NCBI RefSeq assembly: GCF_900013425.1
Contig: NZ_FBXK01000001.1
Span: forward strand, 1,101,776 to 1,165,775
DNA: 64,000 nt
Direction of reading: 5' to 3'
Source: Sphingobium sp. Z007
GTDB lineage: Bacteria > Pseudomonadota > Alphaproteobacteria > Sphingomonadales > Sphingomonadaceae
The position numbers and the translations under genes are program-made. The number at the start of each line of letters is the position of its first letter. Position 1 is the first letter of the stretch. Positions 26,643 to 35,722 of this stretch are shown one piece after another. The notes beneath the pieces were generated by a model. The model had not been told where the DNA came from, did no database searches, and saw nothing but the letters and a program-made list of their open reading frames with translations.

Positions 26643-28118
26643 ATGGAAAAGCCGAAACAGGGCTTTGCCGGATTGTGGAATATCAGTTTCGGCTTTTTCG
26701 GCATCCAGATCGGCTTTGCGCTGCAAAATGCCAATATGAGCCGTGTCTTTCAATCGCTCGGTTCCAGCATCGATGACCTGTCCGCCCTGTGGGTCGCCGC
26801 TCCCCTGACAGGATTGCTGGTCCAGCCCATCGTCGGGCATCTCTCCGATCGGACCTGGTTTGGCCGGCTGGGCCGCCGCCGTCCCTATTTTCTGGCCGGC
26901 GCGATCCTTTCGGCACTGGCGCTGGTGGGCATGCCGCAGAGCGACGGGCTGTTGATGGCGGCGTTGCTGCTGTGGATGCTTGACGCCAGCCTCAACATCT
27001 CAATGGAGCCGTTTCGCGCTTTCGTCGGCGATATGCTGCGCAAGGACCAGCATATCATGGGCTATGCGGTGCAGACCGCCTTCATCGGCGCGGGCGCGGT
27101 GGTGGGGTCGCTCTTTCCCTATGCCCTCGATCACTTGGGCGTCGCGAACGTCGCGGCGGCGGGGCAGGTGCCCGATACCGTCCGCTACAGCTTCTGGGCT
27201 GGCGGCGCGGCGTTGCTGGCGGCGGTGCTCTGGACAGTGCTGACGACGCGCGAATATGCGCCGGACCAGATGCGCACCTTTGGCGACGGCGACGTCGTCC
27301 CTGATACAGGGGCCGATCTGGCATATCGCTCCATCGGCACATGCTTCATCTGGATCGGGGCCGGTGCGGTGGTCGCGCTGCTGGTCGCCCTGTGGACGAT
27401 GGAAAAGGAAGTCTATCTGCTCGCCGCCTTGCTGGCGGGGTACGGCTTTGCCAGCCTGACCGCGATCCTGTTGGCGCGCGCGGGGCGAAGCACGCATATG
27501 CTGGCGCATATCGTGGGCGATATAGGCGGCATGCCGCCGATCATGCGGCGGCTGGCCTTGATCCAGTTCTTCAGCTGGTCGGCGCTCTTCATCATGTGGA
27601 TTCACACGACGCCGGTCGTCGCGCAATATATGTTCGGCTCGGCCGATCCCGCCAGCGCCGCCTATCAGGCCGGCGGCAATTGGGTGGGGGTGCTTTTTTC
27701 AGTGTATAACGGGGTCGCGGCGGTGGCGGCGATGACGCTGCTGCCCTGGGTCGCGGCACGGATCGGCAAGGCGCGGGCGCATGCGCTGTGTCTGGTCGCG
27801 GGCGGGGCGGGCTTCGCCAGCTTCCTGGTCGTGCGCGATCCCGACCTGCTTGTGCTCAGCGAAGTGGGCATCGGCATCGCCTGGGCCTCGATCCTCGCCA
27901 TGCCCTATGCCATGCTCGCGTCCAGCCTGCCGCAGGCCAAGCTGGGCGTTTACATGGGCGTGTTCAACATCTTCGTCGTGTTGCCGCAACTGCTGGTGGC
28001 GACGGCGATGGGATCGGTCATGAAGGCCTTCTTCCCAGGCGACCCGATCTGGACCATGGCCTTCGCCGCGGCCACGCTGCTGCTGGCGGCGTTGGCCACA
28101 TTGCGCATCAAAGCGTGA
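26643..28118 (+). CDS. MFS transporter, SLC45/GPH-like
   Basis: A 491-residue major facilitator with about 12 membrane spans. The opening FAGLWNISFGFFGIQIGFALQNANMSRVF and the VGHLSDRTWFGRLGRRRPYF loop are shared with the SLC45-like/sucrose-maltose-type carriers common in sphingomonads; only the loop core GHLSDRTW is needed for the call. GGAGGGGACAGGC before the ATG is a strong ribosome binding site. It diverges from the purine operon and shares its regulatory region, so it could carry a purine-related compound or a nucleoside. On family grounds alone a sugar is more likely. Confidence 0.85.
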   Translation: MEKPKQGFAGLWNISFGFFGIQIGFALQNANMSRVFQSLGSSIDDLSALWVAAPLTGLLVQPIVGHLSDRTWFGRLGRRRPYFLAGAILSALALVGMPQSDGLLMAALLLWMLDASLNISMEPFRAFVGDMLRKDQHIMGYAVQTAFIGAGAVVGSLFPYALDHLGVANVAAAGQVPDTVRYSFWAGGAALLAAVLWTVLTTREYAPDQMRTFGDGDVVPDTGADLAYRSIGTCFIWIGAGAVVALLVALWTMEKEVYLLAALLAGYGFASLTAILLARAGRSTHMLAHIVGDIGGMPPIMRRLALIQFFSWSALFIMWIHTTPVVAQYMFGSADPASAAYQAGGNWVGVLFSVYNGVAAVAAMTLLPWVAARIGKARAHALCLVAGGAGFASFLVVRDPDLLVLSEVGIGIAWASILAMPYAMLASSLPQAKLGVYMGVFNIFVVLPQLLVATAMGSVMKAFFPGDPIWTMAFAAATLLLAALATLRIKA

Positions 28119-28285
28119 AAATTACTGGTAGCCTGTCGATAGCCGATCACCGATTCTTCCAACAATGAAGGTCGCATTTCGGCCCGGATGCAATTTCTGC
28201 AATCGCACAATGGCCGTTCGCACTTGCGGAAATTCACCCATTGGCAGACAAAGAATGCGCCTTTCAGGCATCCTCTCCTAAATCT

Positions 28286-28543
28286 TTACGGGCTGGTCTT
28301 CGGATCGGCCCTTTTTTTATCTTCGTCGGATGGCGTATCGTCCAGCCCCTGCGGCATGGTCCAGGCGATGCCTTCATCCAGATAGGCTTCCAGTTCGCGC
28401 CAATGCCGGTCCCATCCCGGTCCCCGGCGGGCCGGGGGCACCTCCTGCTCCACCATCAATCTCGCGCGACGTATCGGATTGGACGACCGCTGCTCCATCC
28501 GCGCTACGATATCGCGTACATCCTGGGGCCGATCCTTGCTCAT
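28286..28543 (-). CDS. Small hypothetical protein
   Basis: An 85-residue hydrophilic protein rich in charged residues. It begins MSKDRPQDVRDIVARMEQR and contains a tryptophan-rich middle (WDRHWRELEAYLDEGIAW). I do not recognise a family. GGAGG stands six bases before the ATG at 28543, which supports this start over a GTG twelve bases upstream. It has no membrane span or signal peptide. The last codons overlap a hairpin with a T-run that reads as a terminator on the other strand. Confidence 0.65.
   Translation of the reverse strand: MSKDRPQDVRDIVARMEQRSSNPIRRARLMVEQEVPPARRGPGWDRHWRELEAYLDEGIAWTMPQGLDDTPSDEDKKRADPKTSP
28290..28318 (+). terminator. Rho-independent terminator
   Basis: A nine-pair stem (GGGCTGGTC facing GATCGGCCC, with G-T wobbles) closed by a TTCG tetraloop is followed by seven T residues. 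It is 170 bases beyond the MFS gene stop and should end that transcript. It overlaps the 3' end of the opposing small gene. Confidence 0.75.
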
Positions 28544-28670
28544 AGGGTCCTCCACGGGTCATCCACCCGATCGATCGCCTTTGGCCCGGAAGGCGGCAGA
28601 CAGGCAATGGCCTTGTAAAGTGGGACGCAAGGAATATTGTGTATTTGTCATCCTTCCGTCATAAAGCGCC

Positions 28671-29363
28671 ATGTCATTGCCTTCCGGCCCGTCGGCCCCA
28701 CCCATCGCCCGTATCCAGCAAAATGTCCTAGCCGTAGCGGAACGGCGCCTGCTCAACTGGCTGTGCGCGCATATGCCGCGCTGGTTGACGCCGGACATGC
28801 TTACCGCGCTGGGCATGGTCGGCGCTTTCGCCATTTTTGCGGGCTATGCCGCCAGCAATTGGGGCGTCGATTGGCTGTGGCTGGCGATCGCCGGCTATGC
28901 GCTGCAATGGTTCGGCGATTCCCTGGACGGCAGCCTTGCGCGGTTTCGCCATATCGAACGGCCGTCCTACGGCTATTTCATCGACCATAGCTGTGATGGC
29001 CTGGCAACCCTGCTGATTCTCGCGGGCATGGGGGCCAGCCCCTATATCCGCATGGACGTCGCGCTGGTCGCGCTGGCGGGCTATCTGCTGCTGTCGATCC
29101 ATGCCTATCTGTCGGCGCGGGTGCTTGGTGAGTTCAAACTGTCCTATCTTGCCGCCGGGCCGACCGAATTGCGTCTGCTGCTGATCGGACTGACCATCGC
29201 GATGATGCTGCTGGGCTACGCCCCCGGCTGGTTCGGCGCGGTGTCAGGGTTCGACCTGTTCGTGGGCGTGATCGGCGCCATTCTGGTGCTGCTGTTCATT
29301 GCCCAGACGCTGACGACGGCCAAGCGGCTGGCGTCGGCGGAGCGGCCCGGCATACCCCGGTAA
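28671..29363 (+). CDS. CDP-alcohol phosphatidyltransferase family protein
   Basis: A 230-residue integral membrane enzyme with about six spans. The family motif D-x2-DG-x2-AR-x8-G-x3-D-x3-D is complete: GDSLDGSLARF, then GYFIDHSCD. It transfers a phosphatidyl or related phospho-group from a CDP-activated lipid to an alcohol acceptor. The acceptor (glycerophosphate, inositol, choline or another) cannot be read. It stands alone, followed directly by a hairpin that probably ends its transcript. Confidence 0.9.
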   Translation: MSLPSGPSAPPIARIQQNVLAVAERRLLNWLCAHMPRWLTPDMLTALGMVGAFAIFAGYAASNWGVDWLWLAIAGYALQWFGDSLDGSLARFRHIERPSYGYFIDHSCDGLATLLILAGMGASPYIRMDVALVALAGYLLLSIHAYLSARVLGEFKLSYLAAGPTELRLLLIGLTIAMMLLGYAPGWFGAVSGFDLFVGVIGAILVLLFIAQTLTTAKRLASAERPGIPR

Positions 29364-29399
29364 AGCGGCTTGCGATCCGATTGCATCGGATAAGCCGCT
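29364..29399 (+). terminator. Two-part hairpin after the phosphatidyltransferase gene
   Basis: AGCGGCTT (29364-29371) pairs with AAGCCGCT (29392-29399), and inside it ATCCGAT pairs with ATCGGAT around a TGC loop. The hairpin starts at the stop codon. No long T-run follows, so it may be a terminator or an mRNA 3'-end stabiliser. Confidence 0.6.
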
Positions 29400-29496
29400 C
29401 TAGATCATTGACGTTACGCGAATTAGCGGCGCTGATTTTCGGCTCCGAGTCATCAGACGGCTCCATCTGATGAGAAACCGCCCCAGGCCGATGCCG

Positions 29497-29625
29497 TCAG
29501 GGGTGGCGCGGCCTATGGTCGCGCGCGCCGCAGCGCGATATCAATTGGTTGAGGCGCACTTCGTCCTGCGCGCCCGACGCAAATAATTGGCAGAGCCAAT
29601 CCAGACACCGTGCCAATAACAGCAT
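29497..29625 (-). CDS. Possible small protein (42 residues)
   Basis: In the 302 bases between the hairpin and the efflux gene, a short frame starts at an ATG (29625) preceded by GGGAGAGGAACC, a good ribosome binding site. It encodes MLLLARCLDWLCQLFASG and a basic tail. The N-terminal half is amphipathic and hydrophobic. No family is recognised and codon evidence is slight at this length. The rest of this interval shows nothing convincing. Confidence 0.35.
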   Translation of the reverse strand: MLLLARCLDWLCQLFASGAQDEVRLNQLISRCGARDHRPRHP

Positions 29626-29701
29626 GGTTCCTCTCCCTTATTATCCCGGCATGATAACAGATTCGCGCCGCAGGAGAAGAGGGAGAAATCGCGATGTCGA
29701 G

Positions 29702-31069
29702 TTACTGATCCGCCCCGACCACGCGATAGAGCAACACGCGGTTGCTCACCAGGGCAAGGTCCGTGGCGATGGCCGATTGCTGCGCGCTATACAGCGCCCG
29801 CTGGCTGGTCAGCGCCGTCAGGAACGTATCGATCCCCGACCGATAGCGCTGGTCCGCCAGGTCAAAGGCGCGCTGGCTGGCGATCACCAGCCGTCGTTGG
29901 GCCGCCTGCTGCGCATCGATCGTCCCTTCACGCGCCAGTCCGTCGGCCACTTCGCGAAAGGCGGTCTGCACCGTCTTTTCATATTGGGCGACATAGAGGT
30001 CGCGCTGCGCCTTGCTATAGTCCAGATTGCCGCGGTTGGGTCCGCCAAAGATCGGCAGGCTGGCGGACGGGCTGGCCGACCAGGCGAAGCCGCTGCCGGT
30101 GAAGAGCGACGACAGGGCCGAACTGGCCACGCCGATCGCAGACGTCAGGCTGATCGTGGGAAACATCGCCGCGCGCGCCGCGCCGATATCGGCGTTGGCG
30201 GCCTTGAGCTGATGCTCCGCCTGCAGCATGTCGGGCCGCTGGAGCAGCACATCCGATGACAGGCCGGCCGGCACCTTCGCCACGCCAGCGATCAGGCTGT
30301 CGAGCGAGTGGGGCAGCAGCGCCTCTTCCACCGGGGCGCCCACCAGCAGGTCGAGTGCGTTGCGATCCTGCGCGACCTGGGTGATGTTGGCGGCGACGTC
30401 GGATGCCGCCTGCTCCACGGTCGTCTGGGCCTGATAGACGTCGAGCTTGCCGATCAGACCGGCGCCGTTGAGTTGGCGGGTAATGTCCAAAGAGCGCTGG
30501 GCGCTGGCCTCAGTCTGGCGCGCAACCGCCAGCAGTTCCTGGTCGGCGGCCAGCGTCGCATAGGCGGTCGCCGTTTCGGCGATCAGCGCGATCCGCGTCG
30601 ATCGTGCGCCTTCCTCGGTCGCTAGGTAGGTTTCCAGCGCCGATTGGGTGAGGTTGCGGACGCGGCCGAACAGGTCGATCTCGAAGGCGCTGAAACCAAC
30701 GTCGGCGCTATAGCTGTTCTGCCGGTTGTCATTCTGACGGATGAAACTGGCCCCGCCGTCGATCGTGACGGTGGGCAACTGCGCCGCACGCTGCACCCTA
30801 TATAGCGCCCGCGCCGACTGGATGTTGGCGATCGCGACGCGCAGGTCGCGATTGTTTGCCAGCGCGCGTTCGATAACCGTGCGCAGCGTGGCGTCACCGA
30901 CCAGCTCGGTCCATGCCAGGCCCGCCTTTTGTCCGGCCTGTCCAACTGCGTAGGCTTCACCGCTGGGCAGGGTGGCAGGGACTGGCGCGGCCGGTCGCAC
31001 ATAGGTCGGCGCCATATTGCATCCGGCCAGCGCCATCAGGGACACGGCCGACAGGGATAGACGGATCAT
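29702..31069 (-). CDS. Outer-membrane efflux lipoprotein (NodT/OprM type)
   Basis: A 455-residue outer-membrane factor of a tripartite pump. The lipoprotein signal ends in the lipobox LAGC (Cys17). The body shows the two repeated coiled-coil and barrel halves of TolC-like proteins, with FEIDLFGRVRN and LLQRPDMLQAEHQLKAANADIGAARAAMFP. It would form the outer channel for the RND pump encoded immediately upstream, whose stop overlaps this ATG by four bases. Confidence 0.93.
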   Translation of the reverse strand: MIRLSLSAVSLMALAGCNMAPTYVRPAAPVPATLPSGEAYAVGQAGQKAGLAWTELVGDATLRTVIERALANNRDLRVAIANIQSARALYRVQRAAQLPTVTIDGGASFIRQNDNRQNSYSADVGFSAFEIDLFGRVRNLTQSALETYLATEEGARSTRIALIAETATAYATLAADQELLAVARQTEASAQRSLDITRQLNGAGLIGKLDVYQAQTTVEQAASDVAANITQVAQDRNALDLLVGAPVEEALLPHSLDSLIAGVAKVPAGLSSDVLLQRPDMLQAEHQLKAANADIGAARAAMFPTISLTSAIGVASSALSSLFTGSGFAWSASPSASLPIFGGPNRGNLDYSKAQRDLYVAQYEKTVQTAFREVADGLAREGTIDAQQAAQRRLVIASQRAFDLADQRYRSGIDTFLTALTSQRALYSAQQSAIATDLALVSNRVLLYRVVGADQ

Positions 31070-34000
31070 GCCGGAACTCCTGCGTCGGGCGCCGGGGCGG
31101 GCGGCGTGACCTTCTTTGTGCCGCCGCCGAAAAAGCCCGCAATCGTGACGAAGAACAGCGGCACGTAGAAGATGGCGAGCACCGTTGCGGTCGTCATGCC
31201 GCCGACGACCGCCGTGCCGATCGCAACCCGGCTCTGCGCGCCTGCGCCCGTCGCGATCGCCAGCGGAATGACGCCGGCGATGAAGGCAAGGCTGGTCATC
31301 AGGATCGGGCGAAAGCGCAATCGTGCGGCTTCCAGCGCGGCGGACAAAGGGTCCTTGCCCTGCTTGTGCGCCAGTTCGGCGAACTCGACGATCAGGATCG
31401 CATTCTTCGCCGCCAGCCCCATGGTGGTAAGCAGACCGACTTGGAAGAAGATATTATTCTCCAGGCCGCGCGCCCACACCGCGATCACCGCGCCTACCAG
31501 ACCGAGGGGGATGACCAGCAGCACCGCCAGCGGGATCGACCAGCTTTCATAGAGCGCCGCAAGGCACAGGAACACGACCAGCACCGACAGGCCATAGAGC
31601 AGCGGCGCCTGGCCGCCGGACAATTGCTCCTGATAGGACAGGCCGCTCCACGCATAGCTGGTGCCGGCGGGCAGTTGCTTTTGCAACTCGACCATCCGGT
31701 CCATCGCATCGCCCGAACTGGCGCCGCTGCCTGCCTGACCCTGAATTTCGAACGAAGACAGGCCGTTGAAGCGCGCCATGGTGCTCGGCCCCATTGTCCA
31801 ATGCGTCTTCGCAAAGGCGGAGAAGGGCACCATTTGGCCCGTGCTGCTGGACCGCACCATCCAGTTGTCGATATCGGTTGGCAGCGCGCGATAGGCCGCA
31901 TCGGCCTGCATATAGACGCGCTTCACCCGGCCGCGATCCACAAAGTCGTTGATATAGGTGCTGCCCCAGGCGGAACTCAGCACATCGTCCACGTCGCTCT
32001 GCGTCAGGCCCAGCACCGCCAGCTTCTCATTGTCGATATCGACCTTGAGCTGGGGCGTGTCCTCCAGCGATGCGGCGCGCACGCCGGCCAGCACCGGGTC
32101 TTTGGACGCCGCGTCGATCAACTGGTCGCGCAACTCCAGAAAGCGCGCACGGCTGTGGCTGCCATTATTGAGCAATTCGAAGGTGAAGCCATTCGATTGA
32201 CCCAGGCCGCGGATGGCGGGCGGCGTCATGCCCAGCACCTTGGCGTCGCGGATCGCCGCGAGCTGTTTTGTCGCGCGTCCGGCAATGGTCCCGGCCGTGT
32301 TCGCTGTCCCTTTACGCTCATCCCATGGCGCCAGGTTGATGAAGCCCTGCCCGACATTCTCGCCCTGACCCTGGAAACTGAATCCGGTCATGATGAAGGC
32401 GTAGGCGACATTGTCCTTCTCATCATTCAGGAAATAATTCTGCACCTGATCGATGACGGCGTTGGTCCGGCTGGATTTGGCGCCAGCGGGCAGGGTAACC
32501 TGCACCATCACCTGCCCCTGATCCTCTACCGGCAGGAAGCTGGACGGCAGGCGCACGAAGATCAGGACAAGTACCGCCAGCACGAGGACATACAAGCCCC
32601 AGAACAGTTTGCGCCGTCCCAGCATCTGCTGTGTGCGGCGGACATAACCGTTCGTCAGCTTTTCAAACCAGCGGTTGAACTTGCCGGCCCAGCCCTTGTC
32701 GCGATGCTCTTCGCTCGCGGATTTGAGGATGGTGGCGCAAAGCGCGGGCGAGAGGATGAGTGCGACCACCACCGACAGCATCATCGATGACACGATGGTT
32801 ATGGAAAACTGGCGATAGATGACGCCGGTCGATCCACCGAAAAAGGCCATGGGCAGCAGCACAGCCGACAGCACGAGCGCAATGCCGACCAATGCGCTGC
32901 CGATCTCCTCCATTGACTTGATCGTCGCTTCACGTGGAGACAGCCCTTCCTCCTCCATGATGCGCTCGACATTTTCCACCACCACGATCGCGTCATCGAC
33001 CAGCAGGCCGATGGACAGGACCATGCCGAACAGCGTCAGCGTGTTGATGGAATAGCCGAACAAGGCGAGGATGCCGAACGTGCCAAGCAGCACCACCGGC
33101 ACCGCGATGGCCGGAATCAGCGTCGCACGCCAGCTCTGCAGGAAGACGAACATCACCACGACGACCAGCGCCACCGCTTCGATCAGCGTCTTGATGACCT
33201 CTTCTACCGATAACTGAATGAACGGCGTGGTGTCGCGCGGATAGACGACCTTGTAGCCGGGGGGCAGGCTGCCGGACAGTTCGGCGACCTTGGCCTTCAC
33301 AAGTTCGGCGGTCTTGAGCGCGTCGGCACCCGGCGCGAGTTGCAGCGCGACGCCGGATGCGGGATGGCCGTTCAGTCGCGCCGCAGTGGTATAGCTTTCA
33401 TTGCCCAGTTCGACCCGCGCCACATCGGACAGATGGACGATCGATCCGTCGGTCTGCGTCTTGACGATGATGTTGCGGAATTGTTCGGGCGTTTGCAGCC
33501 GCGCGCGCGCCGTCACCGTCGCATTGATCTGCTGCCCGGCGGGCGCTGGATCGGCGCCGATCTGGCCGGCCGACACTTCGACATTCTGCGCCGCAATCGC
33601 ACTTTGCACGTCGGACGGCATCAGTTTGACGGCGGCCAGCTTATAGGGGTCCAGCCACACCCGCATCGCATATTGCGACCCGAAGATCTGGGTCGCGCCG
33701 ATGCCGTCTATGCGGGCGATCGGGTCCTGGAAATTATTCACCAGATAGTCGGCGATATCCGCCTGCGTCGCGGTATCCGTCTCATCATAGAGACCCACCA
33801 GCATCAGGAAGTCGGTCTGCTGCTTGGTGACGGACAGCCCCTGCTGCTGAACAGCGTTGGGCAGGCGGCTCAAGGCTTGCTGCACCCGGTTCTGCACCTG
33901 CACCTGCGCGGTGTCGGGGTCGGTGCCTTTCTGGAACGTTACGGTGATCCGTGCCTGCCCCGTCGCAGACGAGGAAGAGGAAAAATACATCAGCCCGTCG

Positions 34001-34218
34001 ATGCCGGTCAGCTGCTGCTCCAGCACCTGTGTCACGCTCGTCTCGACCGTTTCGGCGGACGCGCCGGGATAGGTCGCACTGATGCCGACGCCGGGCGGGG
34101 CGATGTCGGGATATTGGGCGATGGGAAGCGACAGCATCGCACCCAGGCCCGCGAGCATGATGCCGATGGCGATGACCCAGGCGAAAATGGGCCGTTCGAT
34201 GAAATAGCGGCTGAGCAA
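31066..34218 (-). CDS. RND multidrug efflux transporter (HAE1 family)
   Basis: A 1050-residue inner-membrane proton antiporter of the AcrB/MexB type. It opens MLSRYFIERPIFAWVIAIGI, carries the proton-relay aspartates in GLLVDDAIVVVENVERIM in TM4, and has the usual duplicated 6+6 membrane spans with two large periplasmic loops. The length is exactly that of the family. It works with the membrane fusion protein (upstream, 10-base gap) and the outer-membrane factor (downstream, ATGA overlap). Substrates are likely hydrophobic toxicants, antibiotics or solvents. Confidence 0.95.
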   Translation of the reverse strand: MLSRYFIERPIFAWVIAIGIMLAGLGAMLSLPIAQYPDIAPPGVGISATYPGASAETVETSVTQVLEQQLTGIDGLMYFSSSSSATGQARITVTFQKGTDPDTAQVQVQNRVQQALSRLPNAVQQQGLSVTKQQTDFLMLVGLYDETDTATQADIADYLVNNFQDPIARIDGIGATQIFGSQYAMRVWLDPYKLAAVKLMPSDVQSAIAAQNVEVSAGQIGADPAPAGQQINATVTARARLQTPEQFRNIIVKTQTDGSIVHLSDVARVELGNESYTTAARLNGHPASGVALQLAPGADALKTAELVKAKVAELSGSLPPGYKVVYPRDTTPFIQLSVEEVIKTLIEAVALVVVVMFVFLQSWRATLIPAIAVPVVLLGTFGILALFGYSINTLTLFGMVLSIGLLVDDAIVVVENVERIMEEEGLSPREATIKSMEEIGSALVGIALVLSAVLLPMAFFGGSTGVIYRQFSITIVSSMMLSVVVALILSPALCATILKSASEEHRDKGWAGKFNRWFEKLTNGYVRRTQQMLGRRKLFWGLYVLVLAVLVLIFVRLPSSFLPVEDQGQVMVQVTLPAGAKSSRTNAVIDQVQNYFLNDEKDNVAYAFIMTGFSFQGQGENVGQGFINLAPWDERKGTANTAGTIAGRATKQLAAIRDAKVLGMTPPAIRGLGQSNGFTFELLNNGSHSRARFLELRDQLIDAASKDPVLAGVRAASLEDTPQLKVDIDNEKLAVLGLTQSDVDDVLSSAWGSTYINDFVDRGRVKRVYMQADAAYRALPTDIDNWMVRSSSTGQMVPFSAFAKTHWTMGPSTMARFNGLSSFEIQGQAGSGASSGDAMDRMVELQKQLPAGTSYAWSGLSYQEQLSGGQAPLLYGLSVLVVFLCLAALYESWSIPLAVLLVIPLGLVGAVIAVWARGLENNIFFQVGLLTTMGLAAKNAILIVEFAELAHKQGKDPLSAALEAARLRFRPILMTSLAFIAGVIPLAIATGAGAQSRVAIGTAVVGGMTTATVLAIFYVPLFFVTIAGFFGGGTKKVTPPAPAPDAGVPA

Positions 34219-34228
34219 AGGTCGGCTC

Positions 34229-35362
34229 CTACTTCGTCGACTTGACGGCGACAGGCTTCACGACATCGTCGGCCTTCACCTTGTCGGTGCCCTCGACAAT
34301 CAGGCGGTCACCGGCCTTGAGGCCAGCGGTAATCAGCCATTTGTCGCCGATCGCCTGGCCAGCGGTGACCGTACGACGCTCGACCTTGTTCGCCTTGTTC
34401 ACGACCAGCGCCGTCGCGTTGCCCTTGGGATCGCGGTTGATCCCCTGTTGCGGGGCCAGGATCGCGCCGGGCACCACCGACTGCGGCGCGACCACGCGCA
34501 CGAACATGCCGGGCATCAACAGCCCGTCGGGATTGGGAAAGCGCGCGCGCAACGTCACCGTGCCGCTATTGACGTCCACGATCGGTTCGGCGAACTCGAT
34601 CCGGCCTTCCTGGGGATAATCAGTGCCGTCCTCCAATTTCAGCCGGATGGTGGCGCTCGCCGGCAGCGTCTTGCCCGCCGCTAGCGACCGGCGCAGCGCC
34701 AGCAATTGCGAACTGGACTGGGTCACGTCGACATAAATGGGGTCGAGCTGCTGGATGGTCGTCAGCGGATCGGCCTGGCTGGTCGTCACCAGCGCGCCGG
34801 GGGTGAACAACGTGCGGCCGATACGACCGCTGATCGGCGCCCGGACCAGCGTGAAGTCCAGATTGACGCTGCTGGTCTGCAGGCTGGCGCGCGCCTGCTG
34901 CACCGCGGCGCTCGCCTGCCGCGCGGTCGCGATCACATCGTCGCGGTCCTGCGCGCTGACCGCTTCGGTATCGCCCAGACTGCGATAGCGTTGCGCCTTG
35001 GCCTGCGCCGCCGCAGCCGTCGCTTGCGCGCTCGCCAGGCTGGCCTGCGCCTCGTCGCGCGACGCGCGATAGAGGCGGGCGTCGATCTGATAGAGCGGCT
35101 GGCCGGCACTGACCATCGACCCTTCGGTGAACAACCGCTTCTGGATCAGCCCCGCCACCTGCGGGCGCACTTCCGACATCATCGTCGATACGGTGCGGCC
35201 GGGCAATTCGCTGGACAAGGTGGCGTCCTGGGTGTTCAGCGTGACCACGCCCACTTCCACCGGCCCTTTTTGCGGCGGCTTTTGTTGCCCACAGGCCGCA
35301 AGCGACAGGCCAAGAGCGATCGATGCGACCCGAAGGCTGCGCAAAGTGGCGGAAATAGGCAT
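34229..35362 (-). CDS. RND efflux membrane fusion protein
   Basis: A 377-residue periplasmic adaptor. The lipoprotein signal ends LAAC-GQQ. The beta-barrel, lipoyl and alpha-hairpin order is visible: PQVAGLIQKRLFTEGSMV, a long alanine/glutamine-rich hairpin, then VRAPISGRIGR. The start at 35362 (MPISATLRS) was chosen because it gives a complete lipoprotein signal. A longer upstream frame encodes a non-conserved proline- and arginine-rich stretch. It is first in the pump operon and diverges from the two-component genes. Confidence 0.92.
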   Translation of the reverse strand: MPISATLRSLRVASIALGLSLAACGQQKPPQKGPVEVGVVTLNTQDATLSSELPGRTVSTMMSEVRPQVAGLIQKRLFTEGSMVSAGQPLYQIDARLYRASRDEAQASLASAQATAAAAQAKAQRYRSLGDTEAVSAQDRDDVIATARQASAAVQQARASLQTSSVNLDFTLVRAPISGRIGRTLFTPGALVTTSQADPLTTIQQLDPIYVDVTQSSSQLLALRRSLAAGKTLPASATIRLKLEDGTDYPQEGRIEFAEPIVDVNSGTVTLRARFPNPDGLLMPGMFVRVVAPQSVVPGAILAPQQGINRDPKGNATALVVNKANKVERRTVTAGQAIGDKWLITAGLKAGDRLIVEGTDKVKADDVVKPVAVKSTK

Positions 35363-35648
35363 GGTCTGACGCTTATCCTCGAAGACGTGCCAAGCAGGCC
35401 CCTGCGATGCCCGCCGACGCATGAAGGAAACCGGACCGGGCGCACGAGGGGGAGGGGGAAGGGACGCGCGTGATCGATTCGGCCCGCTGCACCGGGGTTC
35501 CAGCCAGGATGGCAGGGTTAGGCATCGCAAGGACTCCGTTGGCGTCGGCAGGGAGGGCCGACCCGGCCCTCATCGCGGCTTTACGGGCATCATTGTAGAG
35601 GGAGTGTTTTTCCCAATGCGGCGATGCGTTGCATCAGGGTTCATCTTC

Positions 35649-35674
35649 GTATCGCTTTGTATCGGCCTGTATCG
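35649..35674. promoter_or_regulatory. Three GTATCG repeats at 10-base spacing (response-regulator site candidate)
   Basis: GTATCG occurs at 35649, 35659 and 35669, one DNA turn apart, in the 360-base region between the pump operon and the response regulator gene. OmpR-family regulators commonly bind such phased direct repeats. The sites lie about 50-75 bases upstream of the regulator ATG, which suggests autoregulation and pump control. The rest of the region shows no gene. Confidence 0.6.
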
Positions 35675-35722
35675 ACCAACAAGAAGCGCAGACTTTTGAC
35701 GCGCCACACGCTAGGACAGGCC

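Noticed and set aside
30913..32790. A 625-residue plus-strand open frame
   Set aside because: It is antisense to the RND pump gene and carries no domain.
35363..35530. N-terminal extension of the membrane fusion protein
   Set aside because: The extension is proline/arginine-rich, and the lipoprotein signal begins only at 35362.
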